Assembly (NCBI RefSeq): GCF_003633755.1
Contig: NZ_RBIL01000001.1
Span: 2,341,426-2,405,425 of the forward strand
DNA: 64,000 nucleotides
Source of the DNA: Solirubrobacter pauli
GTDB taxonomy: Bacteria; Actinomycetota; Thermoleophilia; Solirubrobacterales; Solirubrobacteraceae
Direction: 5' to 3'
Within the stretch, counting starts at the first letter, position 1. Every line of letters starts with the position of its first letter. Of this stretch, positions 15,411 through 22,694 are shown one piece after another. Below the pieces are notes generated by a model. It was not told the DNA's origin and made no database searches. It was given only the letters and a program-made list of their open reading frames with translations. The position numbers and the translations under genes were made by a program.

Positions 15411-15769
15411 CAGGCGACACCGAGGGCCGAGCGGATGATGGCCGTGCGCGCCTTCAGCACGGAGACGGCGGCCTGCTGCTCGAGCGCGTTGGCGGCGAGC
15501 TTGGCCGACTCGTTGTCGACGTCGATGGAGTTGCCGTCCGCCTGCGTCACGCCGACCGCCTGGTCGGCCTGGGTCGTGAAGGACGTGTGCTCCACCGTGG
15601 CCTTGTCGCCGGTGCCCAGCGCCGCGGCGAGGGCTCCGTGAAAGTCCACGTCGACGCGGCGGTAGCCGGGCGTCGAAGCGTTGGCGATGTTGGCGGCAAG
15701 CGCTTCGTGGCGCTGGGCAGCGCCCGAAATGCTGCGCTCAAGCGCCAGCTGTGTGGTATCGATCAGCAC
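15410..15769 (-). CDS. flgB: Flagellar basal-body rod protein FlgB
   Basis: Product is 119 residues, a proximal rod subunit. The N-terminal motif RHEALAANIANASTPGYRRVDVDF fragments (RHEALAANIANASTPGY) identify it. I choose GTG at 15769, giving MLIDTTQLALERSI, because rod proteins start close to this motif and an AGGAG lies ten bases upstream; the ATG at 15832 would add a Pro/Ser-rich stretch not seen in the family. It heads the leftward unit flgB-flgC-fliE-fliF-fliG-fliH-fliI and has a strong FliA-like promoter ~80 bases upstream. Confidence 0.92.
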   Translation of the reverse strand: MLIDTTQLALERSISGAAQRHEALAANIANASTPGYRRVDVDFHGALAAALGTGDKATVEHTSFTTQADQAVGVTQADGNSIDVDNESAKLAANALEQQAAVSVLKARTAIIRSALGVA

Positions 15770-15850
15770 GAGGGGACGGATCTCCTGGAGGGAAGAGGGG
15801 GGCGGTCCGTCCTTGGACCTCACGCGCTCCATCCTTGGTGCGCACTCCCT

Positions 15851-15878
15851 CTATCGGCGTGCCGCTCGGGGGCCTTTA
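15851..15878 (-). promoter_or_regulatory. Candidate FliA-type promoter of the flgB operon
   Basis: On the minus strand, TAAA (15878-15875), 16 bases, then GCCGATAG (15858-15851), very close to the sigma-28/SigD consensus TAAA-N15-GCCGATAA. It leaves a leader of about 75 bases before the flgB GTG. Confidence 0.7.
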
Positions 15879-15903
15879 GGGCTCAGACCCGATTAAATGG
15901 ACC

Positions 15904-15924
15904 GGCCCGCTCCATTGGCGGGCC
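15904..15924 (-). terminator. Hairpin after the fliT-like gene
   Basis: Perfect 7-bp stem GGCCCGC / GCGGGCC with a 7-base loop lies 16 bases past the stop of the fliT-like gene and before the flgB promoter. On the minus strand it is followed by GGTCCATTTAAT, a weak T-run, so termination is plausible but not certain. Confidence 0.55.
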
Positions 15925-15939
15925 GTTCGCGAAGAAGGT

Positions 15940-16266
15940 CTAGGCGCTGCGATTGACGAGGCCGTGCTCGACGGGCGGCGGGCCCGCATAGCCGCGCATG
16001 GCGGTCTTGTTGCGGTTCATGCCCCCGAGCTTCTGGAGCGTGAAGGCGCGGCCGGCCGACAGGCCGGCGTGGATCTCGGCTTGCAGCTCGACCAGGCGCT
16101 CGAGGTGCGCCCGGGCGGCGACGGGCGGGTGGCCGAGCGCGACCGAAGCGCTCAGGCGCTCCGCGGACGCCGCCGGGACTTCCTCCCAGCGGCCGTCACG
16201 GACGAGGTCCCGCTCGCGCTCGGCGAGGGCGACCAGCTCGGCCCAGGGCTGGGCCTCGGCGCTCAC
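15940..16266 (-). CDS. FliT-like flagellar protein
   Basis: Product is 108 residues, mostly helical with the pattern WAELVALAERERDLVRDGRW near the N-terminus and a second helix RAHLERLVELQAEIHAGL. This two-helix layout and its position right after fliS suggest a FliT-type export chaperone for the cap protein, but the sequence match is loose. Start GTG at 16266 overlaps the fliS stop (GTGA). A short basic C-terminus (GMNRNKTAMRGY) may be unstructured. Confidence 0.6.
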   Translation of the reverse strand: MSAEAQPWAELVALAERERDLVRDGRWEEVPAASAERLSASVALGHPPVAARAHLERLVELQAEIHAGLSAGRAFTLQKLGGMNRNKTAMRGYAGPPPVEHGLVNRSA

Positions 16267-16652
16267 GCCGGGCGCGGAGCGTCGGCGATCTCGGCCCACG
16301 CGTCGCGCAGCTCGGTGAGGAGCTCGGAGACTTCCTCGATCTTGGCCGGGTTCTGCTCGAGCGAGGCTTCGATCAGGTGCCGGCGGCAGAAGGCGTAGAT
16401 GCCCTGCAGCCGCGCGGCGACTTCACCGCCGCGCTCGTGGTCGAGCGTGACCGTGAGCTCGTCGATGATCGCCTCGGCCCGGCGCATCCGGTCCTGGGAG
16501 TTCGTCTTGTCGCCCTCGCGCATCGCGTAGGCGGCCTGGAACAAGAAGCGCAGGCAGCCGTCGTACAACATGACCACGAGCCGGCCAGGAGGGGCCGTGA
16601 GAATGCTCTGCTGCTTGTACTGGGCCGTCGGGTTGGCGGCGAAAGTAGCCAC
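16263..16652 (-). CDS. fliS: Flagellin export chaperone FliS
   Basis: Product is 129 residues; it binds flagellin in the cytoplasm before export. Family marks are YKQQSILTAPPGRLVVMLYD near the N-terminus, then FLFQAAYAM and a C-terminal helical bundle ending in AWAEIADA. GTG at 16652 gives VATFAANPTAQYKQQ; AGGAG lies nine bases upstream. It follows fliD in the same direction and overlaps the fliT-like gene. The flagellin gene it should serve is not in the window. Confidence 0.92.
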   Translation of the reverse strand: MATFAANPTAQYKQQSILTAPPGRLVVMLYDGCLRFLFQAAYAMREGDKTNSQDRMRRAEAIIDELTVTLDHERGGEVAARLQGIYAFCRRHLIEASLEQNPAKIEEVSELLTELRDAWAEIADAPRPA

Positions 16653-16738
16653 TGAAGAAGGCTCCTGGTGAGTCGGAGGGGAGGAGGAGGAGGGAGGGAT
16701 CGGTCTGGTGATCGGCGCGTGCGCGGGGTTCTTGAGGC

Positions 16739-18148
16739 TCACGGCAGCGTGGCGATCTGGCTCGTGAGCCACGCCTGCTGCGTCTGTGAGTTGCTGAGCG
16801 CCTTCTCCATGGCCGCGAACTGGGCCTTGAGACGCTTCTGCTCGACCTCCATGCGCTCGTTGAGCTTGGTGATCTGGTCGGTGAAGCCCTTGAGCGTCGT
16901 GTCGTCGGTCTTCATCCGGCCGGTGATGATGCCGTTGGTGCCGGTCTGCGTTCCGACGTAGTCGGCGATGACCGCCGACAGGCCCTTGGTCGCGCCCTGG
17001 CCCGAGAAGAGCTCCTTGACCTTGGTGTAGTCGTTGGCGATCGCGGCCTTGAGCTTCTCCTGGTCGACCGTGAGCTTGCCGGCGCGGGCGTCCTCGGAGT
17101 TGGTGCCCGCCTTGGGCACGCCGATGCCGAGATCCGACAGGCCGGTGAGGCCGAGGCCGGAGATGGCCTTGGTCATCGTCTCCTTGAGCGAGTTGAGCAT
17201 GGAGGCCATGCCCGTGTCGCCGAACAGCTGGCCCTTCTGCAGGTCGCTCGTGGTCGTCGCGGTCGGGACGCGCTTCTCGGTCAGCTCCGAGCGGGTCGCG
17301 GTGACGACCGCGTTGTAGGCGTCGACCAGCGCGGTGACCTTCTTCGCGATGTCCTCGGTGTTGACCGCGGGCTGGGTCGTGGTCACCGTCACCGGGCTGC
17401 TGGTGATGCCCTTCAGCGAGACGCGGACGCCCGGGATGATGTTCTCGAGGATGTTCGACTCGGGGTTGATCTCCGCGCCGCCGTTGACCTTGATCGCGGC
17501 GTTGAGCGTCGCGCCTGTGCGCGTGTAGGCCGGGTCCTCGGCCAGCGCGCTGCCGGCGCCGAGCTGCGAGGTGTCGACCGAGAAGTCGGAGTTGGCGCCG
17601 GTCTTGCGCGAGGAGAAGACGATCTGCTCGGTCGTGCCGTTCTTGACGACCGCGGCGTAGACGGGAGCGCCGTCCTTGGCGTTGATCGCCGTGGCGACGT
17701 CCTGGAGGGTCGCGTTGGCCGGGACGTCGATGTCGATCTTCGAGTTGCCGGCCGCGTTGGGGTCGTTGCCGTAGTAGAACGTCAGCTTGCCGGCGTTGGC
17801 CCCGGCGGTGTAGTTGAAGCCGTGCTGCGCGGACGACGCGAGGCGGCTGACCTCGATCGAGTTGCCGCCGATGCCGGCGCCGCCGAGGACGGTGACGTCG
17901 ATCTTCGTCGGGTCCGAGGACGCCGTCGTCTGGACGGGCTTCCACAGCGACGCGGACGACAGGTCGTTCGCGGCCGTCTTGACCGCGTCGAGCTTCGTCT
18001 TGATCGCCTGAAGGTCGTTCTTGTGCTGCGTGACCTGGGTCTGGCGTTTCTGCACCGCCGTGACCTTGGTCTGCTCGAGCTGCATCAGCTGGCTGATGAT
18101 CGACTCGGTATCAAGGCCCGACGCCATGCCGGTGAGGGAGATGGGCAT
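16739..18148 (-). CDS. fliD: Flagellar filament cap protein FliD
   Basis: Product is 469 residues and forms the cap that folds flagellin at the filament tip. The N-terminus has SLTGMASGLDTESIISQLM, the hallmark of FliD, followed by a long coiled-coil with TAVQKRQTQVTQHKND. The C-terminus has a second coiled coil (TDQITKLNERMEVEQKRLK) ending SQTQQAWLTSQIATLP. Length is typical. It lies between flaG and fliS in a leftward unit. Confidence 0.95.
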   Translation of the reverse strand: MPISLTGMASGLDTESIISQLMQLEQTKVTAVQKRQTQVTQHKNDLQAIKTKLDAVKTAANDLSSASLWKPVQTTASSDPTKIDVTVLGGAGIGGNSIEVSRLASSAQHGFNYTAGANAGKLTFYYGNDPNAAGNSKIDIDVPANATLQDVATAINAKDGAPVYAAVVKNGTTEQIVFSSRKTGANSDFSVDTSQLGAGSALAEDPAYTRTGATLNAAIKVNGGAEINPESNILENIIPGVRVSLKGITSSPVTVTTTQPAVNTEDIAKKVTALVDAYNAVVTATRSELTEKRVPTATTTSDLQKGQLFGDTGMASMLNSLKETMTKAISGLGLTGLSDLGIGVPKAGTNSEDARAGKLTVDQEKLKAAIANDYTKVKELFSGQGATKGLSAVIADYVGTQTGTNGIITGRMKTDDTTLKGFTDQITKLNERMEVEQKRLKAQFAAMEKALSNSQTQQAWLTSQIATLP

Positions 18149-18162
18149 GTCGATGGACTCCT

Positions 18163-18525
18163 CTAAAGGTCATCGCCGGACAGGATGTCCAGCGCTTTCG
18201 ACGGCGGGATGGTCTTGATGACGTTGCCTTCGAGGTCACGCACCTGGATGATCACCCGGTTCGATTCCTCGTCGCGCTTGAAGTGCAGCTCGCGGTTGTT
18301 CTTGTGCATCGCCTCGACGACCTCCGCAGCCTTGGCCACGAGCTCGCGGGCTTCCGGGGTGGGTGCCGGGGGAACGTCGCCGACGACCGTCCCGGTCTCG
18401 ACCACGCCCTGCTGGTGCGGATCCGTCGCCGTCGGGCGCGGGTCCTGCACTCCGGCCGCCGGCGCCGCGGGGGAGACCGCGGGCAGCTGCTGGTAGGGAG
18501 TGAAGCGACCGATCTGAAGAGTCAT
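18163..18525 (-). CDS. flaG: FlaG-family protein
   Basis: Product is 120 residues. The first ~60 residues are Pro/Ala-rich and variable. The rest matches the FlaG domain, with ELHFKRDEESNRVIIQVRD followed by GNVIKTIPPSKALDIL. FlaG proteins affect filament length in other bacteria; the mechanism is not well known. It lies directly upstream of fliD, the usual neighbour, with 14 bases between them. Confidence 0.88.
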   Translation of the reverse strand: MTLQIGRFTPYQQLPAVSPAAPAAGVQDPRPTATDPHQQGVVETGTVVGDVPPAPTPEARELVAKAAEVVEAMHKNNRELHFKRDEESNRVIIQVRDLEGNVIKTIPPSKALDILSGDDL

Positions 18526-18560
18526 CTCAGACCCGGTAGTCGGCGGGTGGTGGCGATCCT

Positions 18561-19379
18561 TTAGCCGACGGCGGAGAACAACACCGCGTCGTCGGAGAGC
18601 TGCTGCTTGAGCGTGCGCTTGAGCTGCGAGTGGATCTGGCAGATGCGGCTCTCGGAGACGCCCATGACCTCGCCGATCTCACGCAGGGTGAGGTTCTTGA
18701 CGTAGAGCAGGACGGCCACCTCGCGCTCGCGCTGCGGCAGGTTGTCGAACGCGCGGCGGAACTTGGCCTTGGCCTCCGAGTTGGCGGCCTGGTGCTCCGG
18801 GTCGCGCTTGGCGTCGCCGTCGGCGAGCGTGTCGATGCGCTCGACCGTGGTCTCGTCGTCGGAGATGACCAGCGTGTTGAGCGACGTCACGTCCGAGACG
18901 GAGATGTCGTCCTCGCGGCGGCGCAGCTCGTCGACCGTGATCGAGAGCGCGTCGGCGAGCTCCTCACGCGTCGGGCGGCGACCCTGGATCGTCGTGAACT
19001 GGTCACGGGCGCGGGCGATGTCGCGCTCCCAGCGGCGCAGCGAGCGCGGCGCCCAGTCCTGCCGGCGCAGCTCGTCGAGCACGGCGCCGTGGATGCGGGT
19101 CCACGCGAACTGCTCGAGCGTGGCGCCCTTCTCCGGGTCGTACCGGTCGATCGAGGCGATCAGCGCCTCCAGGCCACACGAGATGAAGTCCTCGACCTCG
19201 CAGCGAGCGGGCAGCTCGCGCACCTTCTTGAAGACGATGTACTTGACGAGCGGTGCGTAGGTCATGACAAGGCGATTGCGGACCTGCAGCGATCCGGTCT
19301 CCTTGTACTCACGCCAAAGCGCGAGGGCATCCTCCGCGCTGACGCGGCGGCGACTGCCTGAGGACGTCGTGGGCTTCAT
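18561..19379 (-). CDS. fliA: FliA/WhiG-type RNA polymerase sigma factor
   Basis: Product is 272 residues, an alternative sigma of the sigma-28 group. Region 2 is at ~35-100 (RLVMTYAPLVKYIVFKKVR, then EDFISCGLEALIASIDRYDP), region 3 at ~110-190, and region 4 near the end, with LREIGEVMGVSESRICQIH as the helix-turn-helix. Its position inside the flagellar cluster makes FliA (SigD) more likely than the sporulation sigma WhiG, which is of the same group. Candidate target promoters occur at seven flagellar genes here, including its own. No FlgM anti-sigma gene is recognisable in the window. Confidence 0.92.
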   Translation of the reverse strand: MKPTTSSGSRRRVSAEDALALWREYKETGSLQVRNRLVMTYAPLVKYIVFKKVRELPARCEVEDFISCGLEALIASIDRYDPEKGATLEQFAWTRIHGAVLDELRRQDWAPRSLRRWERDIARARDQFTTIQGRRPTREELADALSITVDELRRREDDISVSDVTSLNTLVISDDETTVERIDTLADGDAKRDPEHQAANSEAKAKFRRAFDNLPQREREVAVLLYVKNLTLREIGEVMGVSESRICQIHSQLKRTLKQQLSDDAVLFSAVG

Positions 19380-19429
19380 GGCGAGTAGGGAACTCCTGAG
19401 AGGGCGAGACGGACTGACGGACGCAGTCT

Positions 19430-19457
19430 GTATCGGGCGCTCACCGGAGTTTCTTCA
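19430..19457 (-). promoter_or_regulatory. Candidate FliA-type promoter of fliA
   Basis: On the minus strand, TGAA (19457-19454), 16 bases, then CCCGATAC (19437-19430). It gives a ~45-base leader with AGGAG before the fliA ATG and would allow autoregulation. It is one of the weaker matches in the set. Confidence 0.45.
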
Positions 19458-19727
19458 TCACCGATTTGGAGTAGGACGCTTTTCGGACAACCGGTAGGCC
19501 CAGGCCAATACCTGTGCGACAGCCGTCCACATCTGCTCCGGGATCTCCTGTCCGAGCGCCAGCTCGGTCAGCGCCGAGGCGAGCTCCGGGTCCCGGTGCA
19601 CCGGCACGCCCGCCTCGTGTGCGCGCTCGAGTATCTGGGCGGCGACGGCCCCTCTGCCGGCGGCCACGACCTTGGGGGCGCCGTCACCGGTGTACTGGAG
19701 CGCCGCGGTGATGTCGGGGTCAGGCAT
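19458..19727 (-). CDS. FhlB/YlqH-type protein (stand-alone FlhB C-terminal domain)
   Basis: Product is 89 residues and matches the cytoplasmic C-terminal domain of FlhB/EscU alone: AALQYTGDGAPKVVAAGRGAV fragments (AALQYTGDGAPKVVAAG), then AHEAGVPVHRDPELASAL and IPEQMWTAVAQVLAW. The NPTH autocleavage motif and the membrane domain of full FlhB are absent. In Bacillus the equivalent ylqH lies next to the FliK-like ylqG, as here; substrate-switch roles in export have been suggested for such proteins. Its ATG lies eight bases inside the upstream fliK-like gene, so the two are coupled. fliA follows. Confidence 0.88.
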   Translation of the reverse strand: MPDPDITAALQYTGDGAPKVVAAGRGAVAAQILERAHEAGVPVHRDPELASALTELALGQEIPEQMWTAVAQVLAWAYRLSEKRPTPNR

Positions 19728-20922
19728 AAAGATCCAGCGGCGCCTGTCGCGGTCGGACGTTTACCGTCGCCTCTAAACCGATCCCTTCCAAATTGGCGCG
19801 CAAACGCTCAGAGGCAAGGCTCGCGACTTGATGGGGGCGGCCTGCGGGGGTCGTCACCTCGGCCAGGAAGTGGTCGCCGCGCAGCTCGAGGCGGAGGTCC
19901 AGCTTGCCCAGCGTCGGCGACGTGAACGTGAGCATGACGACGTCCGCGGGCTCCCCGTCCGCCCCCGGGCGGCGAGCCGGCGGCTCCTCGACCTCCACGC
20001 GGGGCGGCTGGAGCGGCGGGGCCGGCATCCCCTGGCCGAGTACCTGGGGCTGCGGTTGCACGACCTGGGCGGGCTGGGCCTGCTCCGGCGGGGGCGGCGC
20101 GGGACCGTCCGCCGGCGCGGCCGTGGGTTGGGCCGGTGCGCTGCCGGGCTGGGCGGGCTGTGCAGGCACCGCGGGCTGCCCGGGTGCCGGTGCACCACCC
20201 GGTTGAGCGGGCTGCCCGGGCACCTGCGGCTGTGCGGGCGTGGCGGGTGCGCCCGACGGGGCCGGCGAGAGCACCGGTGGCGCTTTCGGCGCCGCGGCTT
20301 CGCCGGGCTCTGCCGGCTGGCCGGGCACGGCGGGCTGCGCGGCGGCCGGAGCACCGCCTGGCTGAGTGGGCTGCCCGGGCGCCGGAGCACCGCCCGGCTG
20401 AGTGGGCTGCCCGGGCGCCGGAGCACCGCCCGGCTGAGCGGGCTGGCCAGGAGCGGGTCTACCGCCGGGCTGGGCCGGCTGGCCCGGCACGGCAGGCGCC
20501 GGAGCGCCGCCCGGCGGGGCGGACTGGCCGGGCGCGGGCGCCTGCGCAGGCGTGGCCGGACCACCGGGTTGACCGGCGGGGCTGGGCAGCGGCAGCTTGA
20601 TCGGCGGCAGGTACGCACCCGTGCCGGCGGGGGCCTTCGGCATCGGCGGCCGACCCGCCGGCGCCTCGCCACCCTGCGGCTGGTCGGACTCGATCTGCAG
20701 CCACACGCGCTCCGCCGTGACCTCCTTGACCTTCAGCTTCAAGGTGGCGCCGGCCGCGATCTCCGGCGGCAGCTTGGCCGTGATCGGCATCCCGGCGATG
20801 ACGATCACGGCGTGCGTCTCCCCGCGGGAGGCGACGCGGGCCATCATCGACGCCCCTTCGCGAATCGGCACCGTCGGGAGCTGCTTGCGCAGCAGGGCGG
20901 CGGTGACAGCGATCGGATCCAT
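19720..20922 (-). CDS. Second FliK/YlqG-like protein with Pro/Gln/Gly repeats
   Basis: Product is 400 residues. Residues ~1-75 form a compact domain (REGASMMARVASRGETHAVI, LKLKVKEVTAERVWL) like the N-terminal part of YlqG. Residues ~90-300 are Pro/Gln/Ala/Gly repeats built on PGQPAQPGGAPA. Residues ~325-400 resemble the FliK hook-length control domain (PTLGKLDLRLELRGDHFLAEV). It pairs with the FhlB gene, which overlaps it. A true fliK is at 1632, so this may act at another export switch or as a second ruler. Start ATG at 20922 faces flgF across 41 bases. Confidence 0.72.
   Translation of the reverse strand: MDPIAVTAALLRKQLPTVPIREGASMMARVASRGETHAVIVIAGMPITAKLPPEIAAGATLKLKVKEVTAERVWLQIESDQPQGGEAPAGRPPMPKAPAGTGAYLPPIKLPLPSPAGQPGGPATPAQAPAPGQSAPPGGAPAPAVPGQPAQPGGRPAPGQPAQPGGAPAPGQPTQPGGAPAPGQPTQPGGAPAAAQPAVPGQPAEPGEAAAPKAPPVLSPAPSGAPATPAQPQVPGQPAQPGGAPAPGQPAVPAQPAQPGSAPAQPTAAPADGPAPPPPEQAQPAQVVQPQPQVLGQGMPAPPLQPPRVEVEEPPARRPGADGEPADVVMLTFTSPTLGKLDLRLELRGDHFLAEVTTPAGRPHQVASLASERLRANLEGIGLEATVNVRPRQAPLDLYA
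20345..20452. repeat. Three 36-bp tandem repeats in the fliK-like gene
   Basis: Three consecutive 36-base units (20345-20380, 20381-20416, 20417-20452), almost identical, encode a 12-residue unit read as QPTQPGGAPAPG. Degenerate copies of the same unit extend on both sides through about 20110-20560. Confidence 0.9.
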
Positions 20923-20925
20923 GAC

Positions 20926-20953
20926 TCAAGGATGCCGGTCCGACCGCCGATGG
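20926..20953 (+). promoter_or_regulatory. Candidate FliA-type promoter of flgF
   Basis: TCAA (20926-20929), 16 bases, then GCCGATGG (20946-20953). The -10 ends ten bases before the ATG at 20964, which excludes the upstream in-frame ATG at 20955 and suggests a leaderless message. Confidence 0.6.
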
Positions 20954-20963
20954 GATGTCCCGT

Positions 20964-21659
20964 ATGGATCGCGGCCTCTATCTCGCAGCCTCAGGCATGC
21001 TCGCCGAGCAGATCCGCCAGGACCAGATCGCGAACGACCTCGCGAACGCGTCGACCGCCGGCTACAAGGCCGAGCGCACGACGCAGCAGTCCTTCGGCGA
21101 GCTGCTCCTCACCAACTCCGTCACCGGCCAGCGCGTCGGCAACGTCACCACCGGCGTCGCGGTGACGAACACCGTCACCGACTGGACCCCGGGGACCATG
21201 AAGGACACGGGCGAGCCGCTCGACTTCGCGATCAACGGCGACGGCTTCTTCGCCGTCCAGACCGGCGCCGGCACGCGCTACACGCGCAACGGGCAGTTCA
21301 CCTCCGACGACCAGGGCCGCGTGACCACGCTCGAGGGCGACCTCGTGCTGGGGCGCAACAACCAGCCCGTCGCGCTCGGCGCCGATGGCAAGGTCGATCC
21401 GCGCCTGCTCAACGTCGTGACCCTGAACAACCCGGAGAAGGCCGGCAACTCGTACGTGACCGGCACGCCGGGCGCGGTCGCCGGCCAGGTCGCGGGCTCG
21501 GTCCGCTCGGGTGCGTTGGAGGCGTCCAGCGCCGATCCGACGCAGTCCATGGTGGACATGATGGCGTCGCTGCGCGCCTATGAGTCCGGCCAAAAAGTGA
21601 TCCAGACGATCGACGAGACGCTCGGCAAGGCCGCGGGCGCCGTCGGTTCGCTGACCTAG
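20964..21659 (+). CDS. flgF: Flagellar basal-body rod protein FlgF
   Basis: Product is 231 residues, a proximal rod subunit. N-terminal GLYLAASGMLAEQIRQDQIAN and DLANASTAGYKAE, plus the central EPLDFAINGDGFFAVQT and C-terminal MVDMMASLRAYESGQKVIQT, place it in the FlgF/FlgG family. I call it FlgF because it precedes the gene that fits FlgG best. ATG at 20964 is preferred over 20955 because a FliA-like -10 ends at 20953. flgG follows after 37 bases containing a second promoter-like element. Confidence 0.85.
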   Translation: MDRGLYLAASGMLAEQIRQDQIANDLANASTAGYKAERTTQQSFGELLLTNSVTGQRVGNVTTGVAVTNTVTDWTPGTMKDTGEPLDFAINGDGFFAVQTGAGTRYTRNGQFTSDDQGRVTTLEGDLVLGRNNQPVALGADGKVDPRLLNVVTLNNPEKAGNSYVTGTPGAVAGQVAGSVRSGALEASSADPTQSMVDMMASLRAYESGQKVIQTIDETLGKAAGAVGSLT

Positions 21660-21660
21660 C

Positions 21661-21688
21661 TCAAGTCGTCCGCTTAGAAAGCCGACCT
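21661..21688 (+). promoter_or_regulatory. Candidate FliA-type promoter of flgG
   Basis: TCAA (21661-21664), 16 bases, then GCCGACCT (21681-21688), ending eight bases before the flgG ATG. The -10 fits only in its first five bases, so this is the weakest member of the set. Confidence 0.4.
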
Positions 21689-21696
21689 AGATACCA

Positions 21697-22437
21697 ATGC
21701 TCGAAGGACTCCGAACCGCCGCGGCGGGCATGAAGGCGCAGCAGTTCAAGCTCGACGCCGTCTCGAACGACCTGGCCAACGCCAACACCACTGGCTACAA
21801 GCGCCTGCGCGTCGGGTTCTCGGACCTGCTGTACGAGCAGGGCGGGCGCCCCACGATCTCCAACGAGGCGCAGGTCGGCACCGGCTCGCGCGCCGTGTCC
21901 GGCGGTCGTACCTTCGAGCAGGGCAACCTGCAGCAGACCGGCAAGCCCACCGACGTGGCCATCCAGGGCCCGGGCTTCATCCGCGTCAAGCTCGCCGACG
22001 GCCGTGACGCGCTGACGCGCGACGGCAACCTGCACATCGACTCCGACCGCAAGCTCGTGACGAGCTTCGGTGGCACCGTCAGCCCCGAGATCAAGTTCGC
22101 CGAGGGCGTCGCGGAGTCCGACATCTCGATCGGCCGCGACGGCACGGTGATGGCCAAGGGCCAGGCCGTCGGCCGGATCCAGCTCGCCAACGTCCGCTCG
22201 CCCCAGAACCTCGAGTCGGTCGGCGACAACGCCTTCATCACCACCGCGCGCTCGGGCAACGCCGTCGCCACCCCGGCGACCACCGTGCTCGAGCAGGGCG
22301 CGCTCGAAGGCTCCAACACGGACATGGCGCAGGCCATGACCGACATGATCGAAGCCCAGCGGACCTACCAGCTGACCTCCAAGGCGATCCAGACCGCCGA
22401 CCAGATGATGGAGATCGCCAACGGGGTCAAGCGATGA
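21697..22437 (+). CDS. flgG: Flagellar basal-body rod protein FlgG
   Basis: Product is 246 residues, the distal rod subunit. It starts MLEGLRTAAAGMKAQQFKLD, with SNDLANANTTGYKR, central PTDVAIQGPGFIRV and C-terminal MTDMIEAQRTYQLTSKAIQT. Length is close to the 260 of typical FlgG. The stop overlaps the flgJ start (ATGA). It belongs to the rightward unit flgF-flgG-flgJ-flgN-flgK-flgL. Confidence 0.92.
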   Translation: MLEGLRTAAAGMKAQQFKLDAVSNDLANANTTGYKRLRVGFSDLLYEQGGRPTISNEAQVGTGSRAVSGGRTFEQGNLQQTGKPTDVAIQGPGFIRVKLADGRDALTRDGNLHIDSDRKLVTSFGGTVSPEIKFAEGVAESDISIGRDGTVMAKGQAVGRIQLANVRSPQNLESVGDNAFITTARSGNAVATPATTVLEQGALEGSNTDMAQAMTDMIEAQRTYQLTSKAIQTADQMMEIANGVKR

Positions 22438-22694
22438 GCTCGATCAACTCGATCTCGACGACGTCGCTGCCCGCGGACATCCGCGCCGCCGGCACCGACG
22501 CGATCAAGGACTACAAGTCGGCCGTCGGCTTCGAGCAGATGCTCGCCGGCCAGCTGGTGAAGAGCATGGTGAGCGAGAGCTCGCTCGGTGAAGGCCCCTA
22601 CGCGTCGACGATGCAGGACACGCTGACCTCGGCGCTGACCGGTGGTCAGGGTCTGGGCCTCGCCCGGCAGATCTACAAGGAGATGCAGTCGTGA
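22434..22694 (+). CDS. flgJ: Rod-binding protein, FlgJ N-terminal domain only
   Basis: Product is 86 residues and corresponds to the rod-binding domain of FlgJ: AVGFEQMLAGQLVKSMV, then YASTMQDTLTSALTGGQGLGLA. The peptidoglycan-hydrolase half of proteobacterial FlgJ is missing, as in other Gram-positive bacteria; the separate transglycosylase at 2996 probably covers this function. It overlaps flgG by four bases and flgN by four. Confidence 0.85.
   Translation: MSSINSISTTSLPADIRAAGTDAIKDYKSAVGFEQMLAGQLVKSMVSESSLGEGPYASTMQDTLTSALTGGQGLGLARQIYKEMQS

Noticed and set aside
20345-20452. Tandem repeats as a CRISPR array
   Set aside because: The units are contiguous without spacers and read in frame through a protein gene.
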